From Acetatifactor sp. (GTDB lineage Bacteria > Bacillota > Clostridia > Lachnospirales > Lachnospiraceae): a DNA stretch of 8,268 bases. Position numbers and translations under genes: made by a program. The notes below the pieces were generated by a model, which did not search any database, was not told where the DNA came from, and worked only from the letters and a program-made list of their open reading frames with translations. Location: positions 1 to 8,268 of the forward strand of contig JAILPF010000519.1 of the NCBI GenBank assembly GCA_024699575.1, given 5' to 3'. Numbering within the stretch: the first letter of the stretch is position 1; the number at the start of each line of letters is the position of its first letter. Shown here piece after piece: positions 1 to 5,042 of this stretch.

Positions 1-260
1 GGAAACAGTTCTTCATGGCATTTACAGATGCGATGGAACTCAAGAAATGGAAGAATCATGAAGACCAGCAGACAGCTGTTGCAAGCTTTGAAGACTATGC
101 AGGATTATTGTTTAAAAAGGACGGCAACGGACAGCTTCCTCCTGCAATTGGATTTGTGATTAATCCCTTTGGTGATAATATTATTGTCCCCAGAGAAATG
201 ATCGCACAGTATATGGCTGCCAGAGCGGAACAGATGCAGAATAAAAAGCCTACGGTCTAA
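1..260 (+). CDS. SseB N-terminal-domain protein, 5' end outside window
   Basis: The reading frame is open from the first base; the first complete codon is at 3 and the stop is TAA at 258-260, so 85 codons are visible. The ATG at 15 is probably internal: the residues before it (KQFF) continue into MAFTDAMELKKW, which matches the FLPAFTDWEELRKW-type strand-helix of the SseB N-terminal domain. The later IGFVINPFGDNIIVPREMI segment also fits that domain, whose members end with an INPFGxNxxxxxE-type stretch. SseB was named from an enhanced serine sensitivity phenotype in E. coli; the biochemical role of these small Firmicutes proteins is not established. The visible part is cytoplasmic in character, with no signal peptide or membrane segment. 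The tail (MAARAEQMQNKKPTV) is polar and probably disordered. Its stop codon overlaps the proposed SigD -35 element of the next transcription unit. Family assignment is by motif recognition only. Confidence 0.8.
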   Translation, partial: KQFFMAFTDAMELKKWKNHEDQQTAVASFEDYAGLLFKKDGNGQLPPAIGFVINPFGDNIIVPREMIAQYMAARAEQMQNKKPTV

Positions 261-284
261 ATAATTGAACAGATTTGTCGATAT
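258..284 (+). promoter_or_regulatory. Candidate sigma-28 (SigD/FliA-type) promoter
   Basis: TAAA at 258-261 is followed by exactly 15 bases and then GTCGATAT at 277-284. The SigD consensus in Bacillus and related Firmicutes is TAAA-N14-16-GCCGATAT, so one base in twelve differs. The expected transcription start is about 291-292. The TATAAT at 282-287 has no acceptable -35 element 16-18 bases upstream, so a vegetative promoter is less likely. The -35 element overlaps the stop codon of the SseB-like gene. If real, the downstream calcium-loop protein or the leader RNA would belong to the late flagellar regulon. No transcript data support this; it is a pattern match with correct spacing. Confidence 0.6.
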
Positions 285-290
285 AATAAA

Positions 291-398
291 TACAGGAGCT
301 TTTGCGAGGCCGGCAAGGGCTTCGAGTATATAACAGACATCGACACCACGGATGGTATTTGCGCGGGAAAAGGATTTTTCGCAAATACCATCTTTTTT
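291..398 (+). ncRNA. Structured leader or stand-alone small RNA ending in a terminator
   Basis: This is the stretch between the proposed promoter and the first T-tract, about 108 nt without an ORF. It contains one hairpin at 295-323, pairing GGAGCUUUUGC (295-305) with GCAAGGGCUUC (313-323) around a GAGGCCG loop, with three G-U pairs. A single-stranded linker (324-350) follows, and then the terminator hairpin at 351-392. GGA triplets lie at 295, 350 and 372, the last in the terminator loop, and a fourth is in the ribosome site at 414. I could not match it to a riboswitch class I know. Two readings are open: a 5' leader that attenuates the gene at 426, or an independent small RNA whose 3' end is the terminator. 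Confidence 0.4.
351..398 (+). terminator. Rho-independent terminator
   Basis: A perfect 13-bp stem pairs GATGGTATTTGCG (351-363) with CGCAAATACCATC (380-392), followed directly by six T (393-398). The 16-base loop can fold further through AAAA (368-371) and TTTT (375-378), leaving a GGA triloop. It lies upstream of the ribosome site of the next gene, so it either ends the SseB-like transcript or a short RNA, or acts as an attenuator. It also argues against the ATG at 399 as a start, since that codon abuts the T-tract. Confidence 0.85.
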
Positions 399-410
399 AT
401 GGGTGTCAGA

Positions 411-418
411 AAAGGAGG
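411..418 (+). promoter_or_regulatory. Ribosome binding site that selects the TTG start at 426
   Basis: AAAGGAGG at 411-418 is a near-perfect anti-16S match, placed 7 bases before TTG 426. The upstream in-frame ATG at 399 has only a T-run before it and no ribosome site, so the TTG is preferred. Confidence 0.8.
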
Positions 419-425
419 CAAAAGT

Positions 426-1427
426 TTGAAAATTGATTCCAGTTCAATTGGAATGGAATCCATGAGAAAATTTCAGTCCGCGAAAACTACGGTAAGACGG
501 TTTAAGCTGGCGGCGTATCAAGGAGAGGATACGCAGGACAATACCGCCATGGACAACACATTGGAAGAGGAAGCACAGGAGCTTGGACAGAGGGGGAGTT
601 CGCTTCAGGAATGGGAGGCGAGATTTAGGAATAGCACGGGACGTGTGCATATGAGAACCTCATCCGAAACAACAGCTGTAAATATCCGTGAGATGACCAT
701 TCGTTACATTTTTGATTTGTTGTTTTCCAATAAGAGAAGCAGATTTGATGAATGGATGAACAACCAACCTGTGAATTATGTGGAAGAGAGCGTTGCATGG
801 GAAAGCGAGGAAACTATATTTTCGACAGTCGGTAAGGTCCGGACATCCGATGGCAGGGAGATTGATTTTAGGATCAACGTGGGGATGAGCAGAGAATTTA
901 TGCAGACCTACCGACAGGAATTACGTTTCAATGCAGGAGCAATGTGTGACCCGTTGGTAATCAATCTGGATACGGATGTGGCAACTTTATCTGATCAAAA
1001 ATTTTATTTTGACATTGATGCGGATGGAGAAAAAGATGAGATTTCCCGTCTTGGAATGGGCAGTGGTTTTCTTGCCTTAGACAAAAATAACGATGGCATC
1101 ATCAATGATGGAAAGGAACTCTTTGGAACAAAGAGCGGTGACGGTTTCCGTGATTTGGCTGCATATGATGATGATGGAAATGGTTGGATTGACGAAAATG
1201 ACGCAATCTGGTCAAAACTTAAAATATGGTGTATGGATGAAAACGGAAACTCGCAGTTATACCGTCTTGCGGAAAAAGGCGTGGGAGCAATCTGCCTGCA
1301 AAATGTTTCCACAGACTTTACATTACAGGGAATGGATGCTGCTAAAGGCGCAATCAGGCGAAGCGGTGTTTTCCTCTATGAGAATGGGAATGTTGGAACC
1401 GTGCAGCATGTAGATTTCGCAAAATAA
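426..1427 (+). CDS. Calcium-loop (EF-hand-like) protein with RTX-associated C-terminal module
   Basis: A 333-residue protein if started at TTG 426 (see the ribosome site); starting at ATG 399 would add nine residues. Residues 1-70 are polar and acidic, starting KIDSSSIGMESMRKF, with no Sec signal or membrane segment. Residues about 75-165 form a predicted alpha/beta region with a TVGKVRTSDGREIDF strand pair. From D175 (DPLVINLDTD) it follows the module seen at the C-termini of many RTX-type calcium-binding proteins, which read roughly as LDLDGDG...FDxDGDG...LLALDxNxDGxIxxGxELFG. Three Ca-type loops are visible: D196-D198-D200-G201; D219-N221-D223-G224 followed by ELFG; and D248-D250-N252-G253-I255-D259, which is canonical. 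Function is unknown; calcium binding is inferred from the loops. I recall similar proteins in flagellated Lachnospiraceae but cannot verify this here. The upstream SigD-like promoter suggests co-regulation with motility. It is monocistronic, with a terminator on each side. Confidence 0.8.
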   Translation: MKIDSSSIGMESMRKFQSAKTTVRRFKLAAYQGEDTQDNTAMDNTLEEEAQELGQRGSSLQEWEARFRNSTGRVHMRTSSETTAVNIREMTIRYIFDLLFSNKRSRFDEWMNNQPVNYVEESVAWESEETIFSTVGKVRTSDGREIDFRINVGMSREFMQTYRQELRFNAGAMCDPLVINLDTDVATLSDQKFYFDIDADGEKDEISRLGMGSGFLALDKNNDGIINDGKELFGTKSGDGFRDLAAYDDDGNGWIDENDAIWSKLKIWCMDENGNSQLYRLAEKGVGAICLQNVSTDFTLQGMDAAKGAIRRSGVFLYENGNVGTVQHVDFAK

Positions 1428-1463
1428 TATAAAAACCTTCAAAAAATAATCTGAGTTTCAAAT

Positions 1464-1505
1464 AAAAAGGAGCAATCGCCGGACAAAGCGATATGCTCCT
1501 TTTTG
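1464..1505 (+). terminator. Rho-independent terminator after the calcium-loop gene
   Basis: An 11-bp perfect stem pairs AAAAAGGAGCA (1464-1474) with TGCTCCTTTTT (1494-1504). It is extended by ATCGC (1475-1479) and GCGAT (1488-1492) with a single bulged A at 1493; the loop is 8 bases. The A-rich 5' arm and T-rich 3' arm could allow termination in both directions. It lies 36 bases after the stop at 1427. Confidence 0.85.
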
Positions 1506-1574
1506 AATATTTGTGTAAAAACAGGCAAAACTAGTGAGAGAAGATTAATAAGCAACATGGAAGGAATGGGGAAA

Positions 1575-2447
1575 ATGAGAAGGAATAGAGATAATCATAT
1601 TGTAGGTGAGCGGATTGTGATGATTGCATCCTCCGCGATTGTCCTGGTAGCATTGACCATGGCAGGCTTTTACATGAAGGGAAGGAACGAACAGACCAAA
1701 GATGACGGATATGTCATAGATTTTACAGCAATGGAAGATAAAGCGGAGGAAAAATATGAAGAAATCGCACAGGCAAACCGGATTGAAGTGGAGGAAGTGG
1801 AGGATGACCTGGACTATATGCCTATGGAAGCTTCCGGCTCTCATATTGAAATTCCGGGTCTCACAGGACCGATAGAAAAGCAGTTGCCAATTGCGGAAGA
1901 GATTCCGGATTTTGAGGAGATTTCGGACTATGAGGAGACTCCGGAAATCGAAGAAACACAAGAAGCCGAAGAGGTGGAAGATATGGAAGACATGGAGGAG
2001 ACAGCTCCGGTTCCTACACTTAACTATTCGACAGAAAACAGGCTGGTTCGACCGGTGCCGGGAGAGATCCTGATGCATTACAGTATGGATCACAGTATTT
2101 ATTTTGCGACACTCGACCAATATAAATATAATCCTGCAGTGTTATTTTCGGCGACAGAAGGAGAGACGGTATGTGCCTGTGCAGCCGGGAAAGTAGTGTC
2201 GGTATCGTCAGATTCCAGGCTGGGAAACTGTATAACATTGGACTTGGGAAATGGTTATCAGGTGATTTATGGACAGCTTGCAAGTATATCTGTGGAGCCG
2301 GGCAGCTATGTGGATGCAGGAGCGCAGCTTGGAACTGTGGCGGCACCGTCGAAGTACTTTAGCCGTGAGGGCTGTAACTTATATCTTCAATTGACTCATG
2401 ACGGAGAGTATGTGAATCCGGAAGAATTGTTTGAACGCAGGATGTGA
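1575..2447 (+). CDS. Membrane-anchored degenerate LytM/M23-type protein
   Basis: A 290-residue protein if started at ATG 1575, which has GGAAGGA at 1559-1565 nine bases upstream. ATG codons at 1557 and 1566 are in frame but poorly placed for a ribosome site. Residues 14-34 form one transmembrane helix after a basic N-terminus, giving a type II topology with an extracytoplasmic body. Residues about 40-150 are an acidic linker including a hexapeptide repeat. Residues about 155-290 follow the M23/LytM fold: EGETVCACAAGKVVSV, GNCITLDLGNGYQVIYGQL, VEPGSYVDAGAQLGTV and LYLQLTHDGEYVNPEEL. The expected ligands are missing. HxGxD is replaced by YNPAVL, the His of YaHL by Q234, and HLH by N268-L269-Y270. 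It therefore probably binds peptidoglycan or a partner rather than cutting. SpoIIQ of the engulfment channel and EnvC-type amidase activators are precedents for inactive LytM domains. A SpoIIQ-like role is possible but unproven; no sporulation gene is adjacent. Confidence 0.8.
   Translation: MRRNRDNHIVGERIVMIASSAIVLVALTMAGFYMKGRNEQTKDDGYVIDFTAMEDKAEEKYEEIAQANRIEVEEVEDDLDYMPMEASGSHIEIPGLTGPIEKQLPIAEEIPDFEEISDYEETPEIEETQEAEEVEDMEDMEETAPVPTLNYSTENRLVRPVPGEILMHYSMDHSIYFATLDQYKYNPAVLFSATEGETVCACAAGKVVSVSSDSRLGNCITLDLGNGYQVIYGQLASISVEPGSYVDAGAQLGTVAAPSKYFSREGCNLYLQLTHDGEYVNPEELFERRM
1896..2003 (+). repeat. Six imperfect 18-bp tandem units encoding an acidic hexapeptide repeat
   Basis: Six in-frame units run end to end at 1896, 1914, 1932, 1950, 1968 and 1986. 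They encode EEIPDF, EEISDY, EETPEI, EETQEA, EEVEDM and EDMEET (residues 108-143). The first three units are most alike at DNA level (GARGAGAYTYCGG core), which suggests duplication followed by drift. The product is a highly negative, probably extended spacer between the membrane anchor and the LytM domain. Copy number may vary between strains. Confidence 0.75.
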
Positions 2448-2460
2448 AGCATCTGCGTTC
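2433..2460 (+). other. Hairpin spanning the stop codon of the LytM-like gene
   Basis: GAACGCAGGATG (2433-2444) pairs with CATCTGCGTTC (2450-2460) with one bulged G and a TGAAG loop; the loop begins with the TGA stop (2445-2447). No T-tract follows, so it is a weak terminator at best. It may act as an mRNA processing or stabilising element. Confidence 0.5.
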
Positions 2461-2474
2461 ATGAGCAAAAAGCG

Positions 2475-2497
2475 AAGCGGATTGCGAATGTCCGCTT
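2475..2497 (+). other. Small hairpin in the spacer before the amidohydrolase gene
   Basis: AAGCGGA (2475-2481) pairs perfectly with TCCGCTT (2491-2497) around a 9-base loop, followed by only TTAC. It lies in the 70-base gap between the LytM-like and amidohydrolase genes. It could be a weak terminator or attenuator, or may hold no function. If the amidohydrolase actually starts at ATG 2461, this stretch is coding. Confidence 0.3.
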
Positions 2498-2517
2498 TAC
2501 TAAGAAAGTGTAGGGAT

Positions 2518-3696
2518 ATGTATATTGTAGGCGGAACGATTAAGACCATGCTTGGTGAGGAGATAGAAAACGGCATTATCCGAATCCGTGACGGAAAGAT
2601 TGCAGAGCTGGGCAGGGCAGATAAGGTAGAAGTGAAACCTAAGCAGGGCGAAGAGGTGCTGCAAGTGCCGGGAGCAATCGTCATGCCGGGGCTGATAGAA
2701 TCCCATTGCCATATGGGGATCACAGAAGAAAAAAAGGGTATGGAGGGGGATGACTGTAATGAAACCGTTAATCCCATCACACCGTATCTGCGGGCAATTG
2801 ATGCAATCAACAGTATGGATGCAGCATTTGATGATGCGGTCCGGGCAGGCATTACAGCGGCCATGATAGGCCCGGGCAGTTCCAATGTGGTCGGTGGACA
2901 GTTCGCTTTGGTGAAGACAAAGGGAAGAAGAATTGATGACATTATTGTGAAAGCACCGGCTGCGATGAAGGTGGCATTCGGCGAAAATCCGAAAGTCAAT
3001 TATTCAGGGCAGGGAAAGAGTCCATCCACAAGAATGGCAGTGGCGGCAATGCTGCGAAAGGAATTAACGGAAGCAAAGGAGTATCTGGATAGGAAGGAAA
3101 ACGCCGAGAAACAAGGGGAAGCATTTGAGGAAGTGTTTGAAAAAGAATGCTGGGCGCCGGTTTTTCGAAAGGAAATCCCGCTAAAGGCTCATGTGCACCG
3201 GGTGGACGACATTTTTACAGCAATCCGAATTGCCAGGGAGTTTGACTTAAAAATGACACTGGACCATTGCTCGGAGGGACATCTTATTGTGGAGGAACTT
3301 GCGAAGGAGGGCTTTCCCACTATTGTTGGTCCGGATTTGGCAAGCCGAAGTAAAATTGAGGTTCAGAATATGGCCTTTAAGACAGTGGGAGTGCTGAACC
3401 AAGCGGGACTGATGACTGCTATTACCACAGACCATCCGGTTTCTTTGATTCAATCTCTGCCGCTATGTGCCGGAATGGCGGTAAAAGCCGGGCTGGAAAT
3501 GGGTGAGGGCTACAAAGCTATCACACTTTATCCCGCTATTATTTGTGGGGTGGATGATAGAATGGGAAGCCTGGCAGTCGGTAAAGATGCGGATATTGCT
3601 ATTTTCGATGGTAATCCTATGGAGGTATTCACCAATACTCTGTACACCATAATCGATGGAGAGATTGTCTATTGCGCTGAAGGAGAGCGTACATGA
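2518..3696 (+). CDS. Metal-dependent amidohydrolase, imidazolonepropionase-related group
   Basis: A 392-residue protein if started at ATG 2518. That start puts the usual N-terminal strand (MYIVGGTIKTM...ENGIIRIRDGKI) at the very beginning, as in this superfamily. The frame is open upstream with ATG at 2461 and 2488, and none of the three has a strong ribosome site, so the start is uncertain. A split beta-sandwich (about 1-55 and the C-terminus) flanks a TIM-barrel. Metal-ligand candidates are H63-x-H65 (PGLIESHCHMG), H225 and H227 (KAHVHR), H250 and/or H255 (LDHCSEGH), and D305 (TTDHP). The C-terminal GSLAVGKDADIAIFDGNP is the standard sandwich closure. The protein is cytoplasmic, with no signal peptide. 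It hydrolyses a C-N bond in an unknown substrate, probably a cyclic amide or acylated amine; the neighbours do not fix which. The family call is solid, the substrate unknown. I would not name it hutI, because no other hut gene is present. Confidence 0.88.
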   Translation: MYIVGGTIKTMLGEEIENGIIRIRDGKIAELGRADKVEVKPKQGEEVLQVPGAIVMPGLIESHCHMGITEEKKGMEGDDCNETVNPITPYLRAIDAINSMDAAFDDAVRAGITAAMIGPGSSNVVGGQFALVKTKGRRIDDIIVKAPAAMKVAFGENPKVNYSGQGKSPSTRMAVAAMLRKELTEAKEYLDRKENAEKQGEAFEEVFEKECWAPVFRKEIPLKAHVHRVDDIFTAIRIAREFDLKMTLDHCSEGHLIVEELAKEGFPTIVGPDLASRSKIEVQNMAFKTVGVLNQAGLMTAITTDHPVSLIQSLPLCAGMAVKAGLEMGEGYKAITLYPAIICGVDDRMGSLAVGKDADIAIFDGNPMEVFTNTLYTIIDGEIVYCAEGERT

Positions 3697-3718
3697 TGCT
3701 TTTTACTCTTGCATCATG
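3692..3718 (+). other. Hairpin spanning the stop codon of the amidohydrolase gene
   Basis: CATGATGC (3692-3699) pairs perfectly with GCATCATG (3711-3718) around an 11-base T-rich loop; the TGA stop (3694-3696) is within the 5' arm. No T-tract follows the 3' arm, so intrinsic termination would be weak. It resembles in placement the hairpin at 2433-2460. Confidence 0.5.
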
Positions 3719-3736
3719 AGGATTTCGTGATAAAAT
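3709..3736 (+). promoter_or_regulatory. Possible vegetative promoter for the lipoprotein-ddl-murF unit
   Basis: TTGCAT (3709-3714) and TAAAAT (3731-3736) are separated by 16 bases, a fair -10 with a poor -35. It is the only reasonable sigma-A-like pair in the 71-base gap before the GTG at 3768. The -35 overlaps the preceding hairpin. Read-through from upstream is an equally good explanation for expression. Confidence 0.3.
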
Positions 3737-3767
3737 AGGTTCATAGTGTTGAGATTGGAGGCAGGCT

Positions 3768-5024
3768 GTGAGAAGAGAGAAATGCCGGATTGTATTCGCC
3801 ACCCTCAGCCTGCTTGCATGTGTCACGGGATGTACGCAAAAAACAGAAGTGAATTCATCCGGTGGCTATTATGCGTCGGCTGTGAGTATGGAAAGTACTC
3901 CCATTGTTGATTATGTGGTGCCGATTCAGACACCGAATATATTGGTAGACTTCCTGGGCTATCAGGCAGATGGAATCAAGAGAGCGGCTGTGAAGGGTAC
4001 AGAGCTTCCGGAACATTTTCGACTGGTTGATGCTACGAGCAAAGAGGTAGTTTTTGAGGGCGATATTGAAGCTGCAAAGGAACAGACAGACAGCGCTGCT
4101 TTGGTAGGATATGCTGAGTTTAGTGATTGGACCAAAGAGGGCGAATATTATTTGGAGTGTGACAGACTGGGCAGGTCGTATACCTTTCCGATTGTGGATA
4201 CTTTATATCTGCAGATGTTTTCGGACCTGGTAAATGAAATTACAAACCGATGTGCGAGTCAGACAGCTGAAATGGATGAAGTAACGGATCTTTTGACTGC
4301 TTACGAATGGTATCCGGAGCTGTTTGAGGATGAAGATGCGGATGAGGTGCCGGATGTGCTTTCGATACTGGCTGACTGGACGAAGAATCTGGAGATTGAT
4401 GAGACAGAATCCGGAGTCGGGGTACGTCAGGCAACGGTTCTTGTAAAATTCAGCTACCTTTATCAGAAATTTGACCGTAAATATGCTACGGCGTGCTTGC
4501 AGAGAGCAACGGCAATCTATAAACAAAGTCAGCAGACGATACATAAGGACGCGGAAAGCTTTTTCGCCCTGACGGAGCTTTACCGTGCGACGGGTCAGTA
4601 TACTTATCGAAGTCAGATAGAAGAGTATAGAACTTTTTTTGAAAACAACAGTAGTTTTCTGGAGGAAAAGGAATATCTGTACGGTGCTATGACATATATG
4701 GTAACCAGACAGAAAGTGAATGTGGATCTCTGTAACATCTTTATGAAACAGATTAAGGACAGAGGAGAGGAAGTCTCGGGAAGATATCAGGGAATGATTC
4801 ATCCGGTGTCAGCAAGGAACAATGGCATCGATGATATTTTAAAACGTGCCCGTGAAATTTTGTTTGCAAATTATGTGCTTCCCAGTTATCAGTATAACAA
4901 TATTTTAATGGAATGTATGCATTATCTGGGCGGACAGAATCAAGAAGCTGTCAGCTTTTACGATAGTGAAGACAATACAGGATGTCTTCTTGCGCTTGCA
5001 CAGCTGGCATCCATACCAAAATAA
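3768..5024 (+). CDS. Lipoprotein with GH9-type Ig domain and degenerate GH9-like helical domain
   Basis: A 418-residue protein starting at GTG 3768, with GGAGG at 3757-3761 six bases upstream. The N-terminus is a lipoprotein signal: basic RREKCR, hydrophobic IVFATLSLLACV, then lipobox V19-T20-G21-C22; C18 is a less likely alternative. Residues 57-142 match the N-terminal Ig-like domain of GH9 cellulases (VDFLGYQADGIKRAAV, FRLVDA, FSDWTKEGEYYLE, SYTFPI). Residues about 148-415 resemble the GH9 alpha/alpha barrel: AYEWYPELF (178-186), then P195-D196-V197-L198 and a helical ATACLQRATAIY segment. The Asp pair motif (GGWxDAGDxxKY), expected before AYEWYP, is absent, and the C-terminal region has YLGGQN (386-391) without the catalytic Glu and HHR segments. 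It is therefore probably a non-hydrolytic surface protein that binds glycan or protein. It lies 18 bases before ddl, so co-transcription with wall synthesis is likely. Its true ligand is unknown. Confidence 0.78.
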   Translation: MRREKCRIVFATLSLLACVTGCTQKTEVNSSGGYYASAVSMESTPIVDYVVPIQTPNILVDFLGYQADGIKRAAVKGTELPEHFRLVDATSKEVVFEGDIEAAKEQTDSAALVGYAEFSDWTKEGEYYLECDRLGRSYTFPIVDTLYLQMFSDLVNEITNRCASQTAEMDEVTDLLTAYEWYPELFEDEDADEVPDVLSILADWTKNLEIDETESGVGVRQATVLVKFSYLYQKFDRKYATACLQRATAIYKQSQQTIHKDAESFFALTELYRATGQYTYRSQIEEYRTFFENNSSFLEEKEYLYGAMTYMVTRQKVNVDLCNIFMKQIKDRGEEVSGRYQGMIHPVSARNNGIDDILKRAREILFANYVLPSYQYNNILMECMHYLGGQNQEAVSFYDSEDNTGCLLALAQLASIPK

Positions 5025-5042
5025 AGCAGAAAGGTAAGAAAA

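Noticed and set aside
276..345. A further stem pairing TGTCGAT (276-282) with ATCGACA (339-345) enclosing the first leader hairpin, suggestive of a riboswitch-like junction.
   Set aside because: The 5' arm lies within the proposed -10 element and would not be transcribed from that promoter. The enclosed sequence also matches none of the riboswitch classes I compared by eye, including c-di-GMP, glycine, THF, c-di-AMP and fluoride.
399..425. ATG 399 as the start of the calcium-loop protein.
   Set aside because: It directly follows the terminator T-tract and has no ribosome site, whereas TTG 426 has AAAGGAGG at ideal spacing.
1513..1545. A sporulation sigma-F-like promoter before the LytM-like gene, which would support a SpoIIQ identity.
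   Set aside because: GTGTA at 1513 departs from the -35 consensus and the -10 region lacks the GG-rich element at the right spacing.
1503..1574. TTG 1503 as the start of the LytM-like protein.
   Set aside because: It overlaps the 3' end of a strong terminator stem and has no usable ribosome site; the ATG at 1575 has one, and the membrane anchor begins soon after it.
2518..3696. Naming the amidohydrolase hutI (imidazolonepropionase).
   Set aside because: Superfamily landmarks are shared, but no other histidine-degradation gene is near and the match is to the broad related group, not to HutI specifically.
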